Shown here: piece after piece, positions 11,901-23,000 of the stretch
Position numbering within the stretch: position 1 is the stretch's first letter
Layout: each line of letters starts with the position of its first letter
Assembly (NCBI GenBank): GCA_016165875.1
Contig: JABBOT010000012.1
Span: forward strand, 9,018,805-9,082,804
DNA length: 64,000 nucleotides
Direction: 5' to 3'
DNA from: Acanthopleura granulata
Lineage: Eukaryota > Mollusca > Polyplacophora > Chitonida > Chitonidae
Translations under genes and position numbers: made by a program
The notes under the pieces: model-generated
Told to the model about the DNA's origin: nothing
What the model saw: only the letters and a program-made list of their open reading frames with translations
Databases searched by the model: none

Positions 11901-12240
11901 TGAGGTCAAGCTCCAGTAGAGTAGATTCTAAACCCGAGAGCAAGAAACAGCCAGTTGAGGTCAAGTTAAGTCCAGGCAGACGAACGGCTTCGACAAGCAG
12001 GTTTCTGAAGAAGAAGTTGGACAAGGTCTGGGTTCCCAGAACTGTGACACTTCTCTGGATGCCCAATGAAGGACGACTGCTGAACGTAGGTGGTCCATGC
12101 TTAGAAACGTCACACGTAATGTCCACATGAGGAAGCTGGCCACAGTGACATTGCGGGCTGACCGGACAGTCACGTGTCAGCCCAAACTGAAGACGCAAGA
12201 CCAATAAAAGAAGAGCCCCAAGCCTTCTCCCAGCTCTCAT
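8944..12240 (-). CDS. Leucine-rich-repeat single-pass receptor-like protein, intronless, 1098 aa
   Basis: Predicted type I cell-surface protein. Residues 1-22 form a signal peptide with a long leucine stretch. A cysteine-rich LRR N-cap follows (C25, C31, C33, C43), then about 18 LRRs over roughly 75-560 with clear LDLSGN / LNLSEN / LDLSKN ladders. The LRR C-cap starts NPLDCDC at 557 and continues through the cysteine cluster to about 610. A fibronectin III-like beta domain lies at about 612-705 with several N-glycosylation sequons. A Ser/Thr-rich stalk leads to a transmembrane helix at about 758-779, followed by KRCQRK. The ~320-aa tail carries candidate phosphotyrosine or adaptor motifs: NLYETDY (925), HIYEDT (950), SYYECP (1011), the SH3-type PPSPPPKTKK (1051) and the PTB-type DNPTY (1065). 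The start is the first ATG ahead of the signal peptide and has A at -3. No TIR or kinase domain is present. Such architectures occur in adhesion and immune LRR receptors; the ligand is unknown. Confidence 0.9.
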   Translation of the reverse strand: MRAGRRLGALLLLVLRLQFGLTRDCPVSPQCHCGQLPHVDITCDVSKHGPPTFSSRPSLGIQRSVTVLGTQTLSNFFFRNLLVEAVRLPGLNLTSTGCFLLSGLESTLLELDLSGNALKLVPVCTLKGLSKLTSLNLSENRIFTLGQMDFHEVPSLTRLDLSGNVLSQLAGLPFARVQNLVFLSLSKNLLTISSESPVPVELKRLETLDLSKNRLTHFGNKIFSVPSLKYLYLGDNLLSIFVLGSSVQNIKVLSLRKNRLEGLYEHVFREYTGLEDLDMSENLFDSLPPYLLALPNLKRLSMAKNLLTSLDLKGIPEHQRFSLLDFSDNFITFVNSGTIPAFREFILDMSSNKITNWPSVAISYGGIGSTQITINVSRNLLQRAPYFIYLRTFGGLNVVHIDLSNNKVTSFESTSLFTIIPSRPTNVFYNMRNNQLETFPSCFIEFHVVFKVLDLSFNRLQTIPPVSCIGYSVRELLLDNNNLTRLKWTNFGSGNYLRTRLEKISFVGNGIAVVDPASIALIPRSLRQIDLSHNKLKALPASVFAMPGLQVLRLMGNPLDCDCARFLGLRTSFCKTILDDSRCSSPMEDRGYLVKCRWRSCSSYCHLSECSLDHFLDVRVNITDFELGFTLNWELYGPGKWSKVRVNVTSEGRDIPTSIHLLNPQDHSYSFVYTNQSLSHDICLEALNDDGQSLGSRCFYDYAHDVTADVEKTPTGVSVTTWDTATLNISPVSSGSDSHWDTTSQGIAAPTPVAHLKTGLVIISVICFISVVVVFLVCYKRCQRKADVPSRRLSQRGEFHDIRAPKGFLGRTFPCFSRTKANDHTGDSVVLSDLLLRDSEHYRASRGQPEQDGLVHIAQPLLPIRSSTGDEEDTRERNVAQGDEEQLSSPGMTASKATPLSKAKKNDSKITGKDDGLNDQGPCKNLYETDYHLHVRIDDKDSSGDSDVDHIYEDTIPIENHVKYKQDHLQDTSSAPGAEGRDSGELSGSAKPSALVMPVVKHLPSCDNTLSYYECPRNTPVVKELKENESAHSGDPVSDKTDEGEQDDLSPPSPPPKTKKMVIMDNPTYHMESMPFRKSGCTPGNMTSSEQPADEIEI

Positions 12241-12949
12241 TTTGCCGCGTCGATCTCAAACTGTCGGTGCTTAGACACTATAGACGCGTATCTCCATGCA
12301 GCAGAGTGTATTACACAAAGTGACAGTAGGCGCCCTAACTTTCGAAAACCGCCCAATTTTGTATAATTATTTTCCTTTGCATCAAATTGAGATACCGAGC
12401 ACATCATTTGCGTCAATTCTGCCGGATATAATTTAACCCATGTTGTTGACACTCGCCCGTATACCGTACCGATGGCCGTGCCTTGGGTTGACAGACAGGA
12501 CATAACCGTACAGCATACAAGGCTACATCCACATCTATACAATGTACATGTTTAGGCCTATACACAAAACCAGTCAAACTACATTTACAACACGTCTAGG
12601 TATTACTCAACTGCAAAGAACAGACGGTTTTCGACCATATAATGAATTCATGTAAATGTCTCAAGTGGCATTTAGACAACATATACAACTACATAAATTT
12701 ATTAGCAACGCTTAGAAAAACGTCTTTAAGGGATGATAATGGTTCTCATCAAATATGCACTGTATTATTTCTTAAATTATACTTGTGCACATCCATGTCA
12801 ATTCCCATACCATGTACTATTTCTGGTGAAACGCTCCCCACTGATAACAGTCGATTTAAGTAACAGTCTACATTCTACACTAATAAAACGATGTACAGTT
12901 ACCAAGGGACGCACCCCTCCCGCACCTAATAATACTCACCACGTTCGTA

Positions 12950-13190
12950 TTTTTTTTATTGGTGTTTTAGCCTCATACACAAGAATATTGCACGTATACC
13001 ATGATAGCGACTTTTGCAAGCGGAAATAACGGACCTGCTCGGGGTCACTAAGGCCCCACAAAAGCCGCGAGAAAGTAGAGGGATCCACAAATTCCGTCCA
13101 AGGTCAGATTTGAACTCCCCACCCAGTGGGGTTGTAAACCTATTACCCCATTCGCCGATTGCACCAGAATTCAGTCAAACTGCAGTGATG
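12950..13190 (-). repeat. Diverged reverse SINE with different tRNA-like head
   Basis: The tail side reads attggtgttttagcctc then acacaagaatattgcac, a diverged form of the common SINE tail. The opposite end has a B-box-like gagttcaaatctg on the minus strand. Confidence 0.55.
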
Positions 13191-13554
13191 TCATGATTGT
13201 ATATCTTTTCCGAATTAGCATTAGTTGTAGGTGACTTTTAAATTGCTAAGACTACATGAATATATGTGCGTCTCGGCAGGACCTGTACCATCTGAAGTTT
13301 TCATTCATAAATAACCTTGCAGAAATGTGCTACTACGGCTTTAATTTACATTTTATCTCCTCTAAATAAAATTTTCCCCTAAATCCACTATTAGAGGGAC
13401 GAGGATTTACCAGCTACTTTTACCGTTCCTGATTACAGATTTATTCGAAATCTGGAATGAGTCGATGCCTTAGATGAATAACATTGCAATCGGTCATTCC
13501 CCAAATAGCGGATTTAACGGGTTTTTTTCCTCTTTTTGAGGGTGATATGTGTTG

Positions 13555-13702
13555 TTTCTTATTTATTTAGTAATCTGATTGGTGTTTTACGCCGCACTAA
13601 GGAATATTTCACATATATGAGGACGACCAGTATTACACTGGGAGGAAACCATGCAGAGGCCGGGAGAAACCCACGATCATCCGCAGGTTGCTGGCGGCTT
13701 AT
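13555..13702 (-). repeat. Reverse SINE fragment
   Basis: ttatttagtaatctgattgg, tgttttacgccgcacta, ggaatatttcac, then gggagaaacccacgatcatc and gcaggttgctggc: the common SINE in reverse, lacking its tRNA head. Confidence 0.8.
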
Positions 13703-14013
13703 ATTGTTTCTCTGTTTTGTATGACCATTGTTGCGGACTGCTATAAACACTGGCCTGCATTTGTGCACGTCAGAAAAGTAAAGGCGTAAAGGTGTAATCC
13801 TGCTGTGGGGCGTGTTCTGCTGTTATTGCCAAAACTTAAAGCCACAAATCACTGCTAAATGTTGTCCAAAATCCCTTACTGCAATAAATATCACAAATAC
13901 CAAGAATTCTCCTTATATGATGCCTGCTGTTTCGTCAGCATTACGAAATATGTCTAGAGCTCAAACAAAACAAAGTCAACTCTTACACATGCATCAATGT
14001 TATATTTCTTGAG

Positions 14014-14019
14014 TTTAAT
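14014..14019 (-). other. Possible poly(A) signal of DDX56
   Basis: ATTAAA on the minus strand 22 bp after the stop codon. The canonical AATAAA at 13440-13445 is an alternative that would give a ~600-nt 3' UTR. Confidence 0.35.
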
Positions 14020-14040
14020 ATAAAATAATCATGGAATAGT

Positions 14041-17000
14041 TCATTTCTTTTTCTTCTTTTTACTCTGACTTAGACCAACAAATTGGAAACTCTTCAGTGG
14101 ATCTGCTTGTCGTTTCTGAAACATGGAAAAAGAAAAAGGATTAGGTTGAGTTTTTTCCATACATCACTGTATGCAGGTCAGCTTATTTCTAGAGTGTAAC
14201 TCTCACTTTTGTTTGTTCCAAATTGTTTCCCAGTGAAATCACATGCTAGGGCAGCTAGAAACAAACAGTTAATACAACATTTCCTGTCATTAATTGTCTG
14301 GGTTGTTTACAGAATGATTTGTTGACACTAGGTGTAATAAGTCAGATAGCTGTTTCAGGCAGCACATTTGAAATTGTTCTTTGACTTACAAAGGAACATG
14401 CCTTACAACAACCCTGAGGCCAGATGGCCGTATTTCATCATAAATTTGACATGTTTTTATTTAAGAATGTATCCCTTATACTACATCACAGTTATTTGAT
14501 TAAATGCTGGAAAAAAAAACACAACGTCACCAGTTTATCTCCAGACTTTAAGCTACAATCCTTTAAATATACCTTGCCAAAGGTCAGTGATTTCTTGCAC
14601 CCACAGAACTGACCACTGTGACTGGTGAATAGTTCTTCAGCATGGTGTGCAAAAACAATCAAATCCACAGACAAACTTGCACAAGTGGAAACTGGATTTC
14701 ATTCTGTAACATCACTGGTCATGTGCTGACACACTTCCAGAGACCAGCAAGATTCCAAATATTTCAACAAGGTAACGTCCTGTTAATCAGTTAATTGCCA
14801 AATTCTCAAACTAATGGCTGAGTGAAATACAGGTAAAACAAGCTCAGCAGCGAACAGGTATCTGTCACTTTGTTATTATGAGACAGGTTTTCATCCTCAG
14901 TTTGTTTTTTCATATTAATAAGAAAAGTGTGAAGGCCAGGAAATCCATGATGGCTGACAGCAGTCATACTGGAGAATTTGGCATTCAGGAGCATTTGGTA
15001 TTCAGGAGGATTTGGCATTCCAAGTAAGAATTGTTCTACTTTATGTCTTTCGGCAAATTCTGCCACTGGCGCCTATAATGTCAACGATCTTTACAACCAT
15101 GACAAGTATTTCAGAAGAATTCTGGTCACTCCAGAATTTACCTTGAATTTCCTTTGTCCCTGTGTCATGGCAGGTGCTCTTTTCTCATTAGACTGTCCTA
15201 ACCGGCGAGATTTAGAGCGACCACCACTTCCACTTAGGCTCTTCAGGGTGGGGGGAACTGACAACAAAACATAGGCAGGCTGTGACAATAGCCCGTCATG
15301 AACTAAGGACTCTGGCCTTACTATATCATAAGTAATCTCTAATAATCATAAGTTACAAAGGACACTGCATACACTCAAACGTGGAGACAAAAAGGGTTCA
15401 GGAATGTATTCAGAGGAGTTTAAAAACACTGGTAAACTTACTTAACAAATATCTTCATCAAAAGCAATTTTGTGGGTGAGGAAATCAGAGTTCCTGCAGG
15501 AAGCCACTTGAAGTTTTTCAATGAACTTTCTCTCCTGCTGAGTAAGCTCAAATTGTATGCCATATTCTGGACAGCAACCAATCTCCAAGGTATTTCATAT
15601 AAGATCGCATAAATCTCTGAAAAAGCACTGTCAACTGTTTATTACCACCAAGGTCCCACAAAAAGTGGATCAAATATCTCCTGTGTGAGGAATTGATCAA
15701 CTCCTTGTGAAGACAGGCATCTACACTGCTCACTTATGATCCACCTCTAATTTGCTTACCTGGGGTTATTCTAACTACTTTCTCATAGTGGTAACAACAA
15801 CGAGAAATATCGGAAAACTGAGTTTTAGAAAAATTTTGTACTGAGTTTTCATGAAGTTTGAGTTTTTGATACATTGGGTTATGAAAAAATATCGAGTTTT
15901 CTGACTTTTCAAGTTGAGTTTCTACAAAGAAATAAGCTATAAAAAAACCCTGCTTACATGCAGAAAGTCGTATAAATCACATACCTAAGTAATCTGGAAC
16001 ATTTTTTAACTGTGGCTGATTCTTGACTGTATGAAGATTTTTGTCGTGTCTCAGCAGTTGTAAGTCTCTGGGGTTATCTTCAAAATACGACTAAAATGGA
16101 AGATAAGGTAAGGTATTGATTATGAATGCATCACTAGGCATCTCTGTTATTATGCTGATAACAGGCATAATCAATGAACATTTCTCACCTACACACGCTG
16201 GCAACAAGCTGCATAATTACACATGAATCTCTTCTAATGACTACCCATCCTTTGCTTTACAAGCAAAGCTGTACAGAAAGTGATCTACTAGTATTACAGA
16301 AAAGAACAAGTGCACTGTTTAGGTAAGTCCTTCTAGGAGAACAATGCTGGAGTCATTTTACAGCTGAGCATCCTCCACATGGATACCGTTCTAACTATCA
16401 CTTCCTTTTCAATAATTATGGAGGATGATGCATGACATTTATGGCCACAGAAGAAAATATTCATGGTTTCTTGATGACAAGAATTGAAATGGGGCCAATC
16501 ACATGTAACCCATTAAAGTTGCATAAAGCACATAAAATACATCTTCAGACGAGAGCACATCAGCCAGGCAACGGAGTCTGTTTTACTTTACCATACAATC
16601 AGCTCGATGATAAAAAAGGATACTGAGCCTTTAATTTATATACAATCAATCACCACATTACCTTTAATTTTTTTGAGTTCAGCAGTTCCTGCTTGATTTC
16701 TTTTAAGCGAGCTTCCCTGATGGCTACCTTTGTAACGGCTCTTAATGCATCCTAAAACATAAGTGTTAGAGACAAAACTTTACATCACATGTTCACAGCA
16801 CTTGTCAACCAAATGAAAGATGTTCAGACATGATAGGAACATTCTGTGAGAAAATATGCTTAACAACTATCCATAAGAGACTAAATCTGTGTTTATGTCA
16901 CATGACAGAAAAACCAAGCAACGCATCTAGGAAACCTACCACACCCACATGATGAGGTAAGGCTTTTGGAAATCTAGAAACTGTGAAAACCTTTCTCATT

Positions 17001-20000
17001 TGCACTGGGTTTTAGGCAACTTCTAACAGTGGAATCACGGCAACATCTCCTTGTATTAGTATGGTCATAATGTTGACATATGGGCATTTATAATGCTGCC
17101 TCACTGGAACACACTGCCAAAGACAACAACTGTGATGCCCAAATGTGGCCACAGTATACTGACACAAGGCTGACTAGTACACCAATATATATGCTGAATT
17201 TGATCGTGAATTTAAAGACAAACACGTAAAACCTAACAAACTTCTAATAAAAACTGACTGCTCCCTTCTTCATTTAGGGTTCCCGAGTCTTTCGGCAAAT
17301 CACACATATAGCTCACAAGTATGTGTCAGTTATAACATATATTCTGTGCCTAAGAAATAACTCTAACCTTTGCTCTGTAGCGGAACCCTTCTATCTCCTC
17401 CATTCTGAACTGAAATGGCTTGAAGACATCTTCCCCGTCACCTGAGCAGAATGCACAGAATATTTATTTATCTGATCAGTTTAATGCCATGCTCAAAAAT
17501 TTTTCAATCAAACAAAGGAGGCCAGTTTTACATGTGGAGAAAACAGCAGTGGGTGCAGGAAACACTGAGTTCTCAGTGTAAACCACCCTCATGTGGCAAG
17601 CTGCTGACAATTTTCCCACGTGTGACAAACAGATATACACAACACTGTTGGAAAGCAAGTGGTCTTATGTGAATGTCAGACAGTGCAAAATGTGACATAT
17701 GCAAACTCAACTGCTTGTTGCCACCAAGGTCCTATCTACAATCGAATCCAAGCTTTGTTTTTCACTTCGAAAATATTTCCTTGAATATTCTTTGTGTTTC
17801 GACTTTTGAACTATAGATACAAAGTTGAATGTATCTCATTCAAATAGTCTGGAAGTTCACAAAATGGAGTTTAGATATTCAACCTGCAACTATCTATTCT
17901 ATACAACAACAACAGGGTATATGACTAGGCCTCTAGGCCTTCTATATACATATGATCTTTTTGTAGAGCACTGGTGTAAAAAACACAAAATAGGCTGTCC
18001 ATGTGTCCAAGAAAGATAATTTTCAGGTGTGGCAGTTGTGGCAATTTACCTGTTGTATTGAGGAGGTGCATTTTAGAACAGTATTCATGGAAATATTTCA
18101 AAAATATTCATGACCCATATAATATTTAACCTGTGAATGATTTCATTCCATGCGACTCACCATAGGAATCTGACAGAGCATCCTCCACCAGTTTTAGTTG
18201 TGCCATCTCCTTCATGTTGACAAACGACAGAGCTGTCCCCTCATTGTCTCCACGAGCTGTTCTGTCAACACAGCCATGACAACATATCCATGACAACATA
18301 GCATTTCATGTCAACATATACCTGACAACACAGCATTTCATGTCAACATATCCATGACAACATAGCATTTCATGTCAACATATCCATGACAACATAGCAT
18401 TTCATGTCAACATATCCATGACAACATAGCATTTCATGTCAACATATCCATGACAACACAGCATTACATGTCAACATACACCTGACAACATAGCATTTCG
18501 TGTCAACATATCCATGATAACATAGCATTAAATGTCAACATATCCATGACAACACAGCATTACATGTCAACATATCCATAACATTACTTGTGAATGAAGG
18601 AATTAAACCTGTATTTAAAGAATATAACTGTGGCAAATTGTACAATTTATACTTCCCAGAGGCCCTCTATATAAACAATACACAAACATGTAGAAACAAT
18701 GTATACATATATATATATATATATATATATGTTGGCATTTTTAAAACAGTGAACTTATGTACCACAACATAATATCACATTCCCTCAGGAGACTTCCTAT
18801 GGTGTCACTCTAACAGTACCATGTGACATTCTTTGTAATATAACAATGCATCATTCATGACATATCAGCGACTGTACAGTATGACGGAATTTATGACACC
18901 ACACAACATGACTCACTAACTGGGTGGAGCTTGCATCTCTTCATACACCTGAACTCACCTGCCCACTCTGTGGATGTAAGCATCAACAGTGACAGGGAAG
19001 TCAAAGTTGATCACATTTGAGACATGTCGGAAATCTATACCACGGGATACGCCATACTCTTCATCCTTCTTATGAAGTCTGTAAGACACAGAAGGTAACT
19101 ATTTAGTCTATCAGCATTCCGCAAAACAAGAAGAATTTAAGGTATAACCTTGGCTGCAAATGGGACACGTAATCTACACATGGAGAACTTTGTTTATGGA
19201 GAATTTTGTTTTTCTGCAAATTTTATTTCCTTTCTAGCAGGATTTTATGGAGGTAATATTTGCTTTCAAATGAGCAAGGGACATGTGTTTTCTGCCATGT
19301 AGCCATGCTTGTGTGCTAACTATCAGTTTAATCACCAGCAAAATTGGTGCAGAAACATCTAGCTATTGCAGGAAAGAATGAAAGATATTACATTTTACGA
19401 TTACATCTTAGAGAAACTCTTTAAATCACCTTTTAATCCACAATTCTTATGAGGCCATGGGATGCGCCATTTTAGAACAATCGGAAAAACAATGTCGCAT
19501 CAAATGTATCCTACACTCTTCAGTATTAGAGGCGAAACATTCCTTTGTCATGCGACGTACGCCCCTCTCATTATTACAACGCATAGTGGCCCCCAGGTTG
19601 AGGCCTTGGGGAATAACCCCAGATGTATTCCACTACCAGTTTCTCCTATGTTTCACCATCTCCTATGTTTCATCTGGACACTCGTCCTTCATTAGTTCAA
19701 ATTGTTATATTCACATGTATTTGCATCCACCTGATTTTTCTTAACATATAAACAAGTTACCTTTTACCCTTCTTGATATGTTGTGGCTTTCCTTGAGGAT
19801 CAGCTAACATGGTCTCATCAGAGGCTATGATGATGTCATACAAGCCATCGTTAAACTGTGTCACAATGTGGCACCTGTGGCAAATAAACAAACCATGACA
19901 TCTCAAGATCAAACATAAATTTTTAACATTCATATGTAATGAAACAATAAATACTGTTAAATGAAGATCAAACAAATTTTAACACCCATATATACTGGAG

Positions 20001-23000
20001 CAAGAAATACAATAAAAGAGATATTCGCAAGGTGGAATTTCTGGGAAGGAGAAAGTGGTTGATTTGAATTACCATATTTAACAAAGTTCACATCACTGTG
20101 GACTCTGTGTGATATGATGATACATAACACGCATAGAACTTTATCCTTCACTTTAGCAAGAACAGTCCAGTAACTCTGGTTTGTATGTGGACAGTGCATG
20201 AAATTATCACAGGGTTGTTTGTATGCGTGACCTCATTAATCCAGTGAGACTGACACCTCTGACAACTGAGTCAGGGATTGGCCTGCTGTCATTTGATCCA
20301 AAGCTTCACAGGCATTGCCAAAGTAAACTGGAAATATGTTAAAGAAGCTTACAAATCTATCATAATCACCTCACCGAATCAAATATTCAACATACCTGGA
20401 TGCTGTGGGAAGTTCTGAATTCAAAACACAGGACAGAATCCCAAACTGTTCCAAAAACAGCTTCAACCTGTAAACAAAACCAGAAACAGTAAACTGTATT
20501 GTACTGGAAAGTAAGCCTACTAAAGTTTAACATGAATATAAACCACAAAGCATCCCTAAAATGCTAACCTTCCGCCAGCAAAATGTACTACATGTGTAGT
20601 TCTCCTTAAGGATAACAGAAGCCCTCTGAGGGTGTAATTTGGTCAAATTTGTTTTTATTTCACGTTCTTATTCTCCATTCTCCTATCTTTCCTCTCACTT
20701 GTAGATGAAAACAAAATCTGAATCGTAAATACCTTAAATTTGACAAAAAGTAAAACATGCTGTGAACCAAGGCAGTTGTGTTTTCTCAGTTCCCCTTGAT
20801 CTGGGGGGTTAGCTCACTGATAGGGGGTTACCTGCTGTGAATAGACTATGAATGTGGTGAATGTACATCGCCTCCTGCTATAAACTGTGCATGGCTGCTG
20901 ATGCAGACTACTCAAGCAGACCTATTAACTAAAACAGGCTTAATCACCCCCCAGGGTGCCATTGGGGGAGTGGTTTATAAACACATTCTAGCAGGTTTTG
21001 CTCAGAAATGTCAAGGTAAAACACCAATTTACGCTTTCAAAGAGCATGTTAAGATTTAAAATATAACATAATTGATATGTTCACATTTTAACTGGAGGCA
21101 GGACAATTCTTGATTAAAATTAACTGGCAAACGAATTAATGATGAATTTTGTCACATACAATGCTCCTCAAGACATTTTGGTTTTGCTCTCCCTTTCTAT
21201 TTTTGAAATGGTTGTCTGGTGAAACACTTTCATTTCTTACTTATTTTTCAACATATTGCTATGAAACTTGGCACACATGTAGCTAAATATTTAAGCCAAA
21301 AAACAGTCCCACAAATTTTTGATCTCTTTTCTAGTTTTGAAGAAAAGTAAAAGAACACCAAAGTTTCCATTTTTTTCCACCTTTGAAAGTTTTACCTTTA
21401 AATGATCAGTGGGAACAATTTAAGATGGATACTGGAAATCTGTAGGACAGTTTTTTAGTTTAAATAGTAAATTATCCACTTGGGCCAAAAAATTGAAAAA
21501 TTTTGAAAATTGGCCAAAAACAGTGTTTTGGAAAACAGCTCTGAATTTTTTTCAAATTTTCTCTGTGTTTTGATTAATATTACAGTTAAGTATGTTTTAA
21601 AAACTTTTTTGACATCAGCAGTCATTCAGCTTTGAGAATATATATACATACCGCTATATCTGATCAATATTTTGGGCTACACAAGGCAAAATGTGAAATA
21701 TTCCTTACGACGGATTCTAATATCCTTAATCAATACAGACAAAGGGAAGATACTCTGCATTTCTGTCCTCTATCTCAAGGGCTAAATAATTAAAAATTCC
21801 TAGATCTGAGTTTCAATCTGGATCGGCACCAAAACTGAATGAAATGGTCCTTAGTTCAAAGTTACCAAAATGCAAAATGTCATCAAAATCTGTGCTTAAC
21901 TTCTCCTGTGAAGGGGACGACAGATTGACAGACACACAACTGAAAGCTGACAAACACATCAACTCCTTTGGACAAGTTAATCAATTGCAGAGGTTATATT
22001 TACCCTGTTATCCACTAGAATATCGTAACCAAAAGACCATACACATGCAGTTCTATGTGATACATTTTGCGCAAAGTGTACAGCTCTAGAGAAAAGACAT
22101 ACCTGTACGATTTGTTTACAGAATTCACAAAGATGATGGATTTCCCTCTTATTAATCGTAGTTTTAGCAATGTGTAGATTAAAGCAAATTTATCATCATC
22201 TTCACATCTGAAAGAAATCATTAAAATACCGATTGTCAGTACTTTCTTCCAATTTACAAGCACTCAAAAGAATACAACTGTTTAAACAATGAAAGGGCAA
22301 ATATTTTGTCGGGGAAAAATATGAGTACATGTATTATTATGACTAGAACTGAACCATTATGGACACTAATGACATTTATGCTTGGTATACAACAGCAACA
22401 GCTCTATTACACTGTATACCAGGCATGTAACATGTGTACTGTATACCAGGCATGTGACATGTGTACTGTATACCAGGCATGTGACATGTGTATTGTATAC
22501 CAGGCATGTGACATGTATACTGTATACCAGGCATGTGACATGTGTACTGTATACCAGGCATGTGACATGTGTACTGTATACCAGGCATGTGATTTTGGAA
22601 CAGCTGTGACATCTCCCTACAGAATTCATGTCATGAACTCTCTTATGAAGTAACTTTTCTCAAAAAAATGACAAGAAACGTGACTGATCAACAACTGATT
22701 CAAAGACAGACAGACAACAACTTCTAGAGCTGCAGGTCACAGCAACATTATATCAAGTGTTGAGAACACTTGAAATATCAGTCCCATTTCAATTAATCAG
22801 CTTTTTTTAATTAAAGAAACATTATGTCTTACTTAATGTGATACTGAGTAAGTTGTGTAGCCTCTGGGAGTTGGGATTCTTCCAATTTTAATATCACCTG
22901 AAAAACGAAAAACAATTAGCAAACATACTGATACAGACAACAAATTTTAGAATCCGTTTTGTTCACTACTGGTCTTAAATGTAATTTATTTATTTATTCA

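Larger units (their letters stand above)
12241..14040. other. Intergenic region between the LRR gene 5' end and the DDX56 3' end
   Basis: Contains the presumed LRR-gene promoter just above 12240 (no clear core element recognised) and two reverse SINE copies. A minus-strand AATAAA at 13440-13445 could end DDX56 transcripts. No other gene seen. Confidence 0.5.

Noticed and set aside
22306..22653. 115-codon repeat protein candidate
   Set aside because: Explained by the 27-bp minisatellite inside a DDX56 intron; the opposite strand is equally open.
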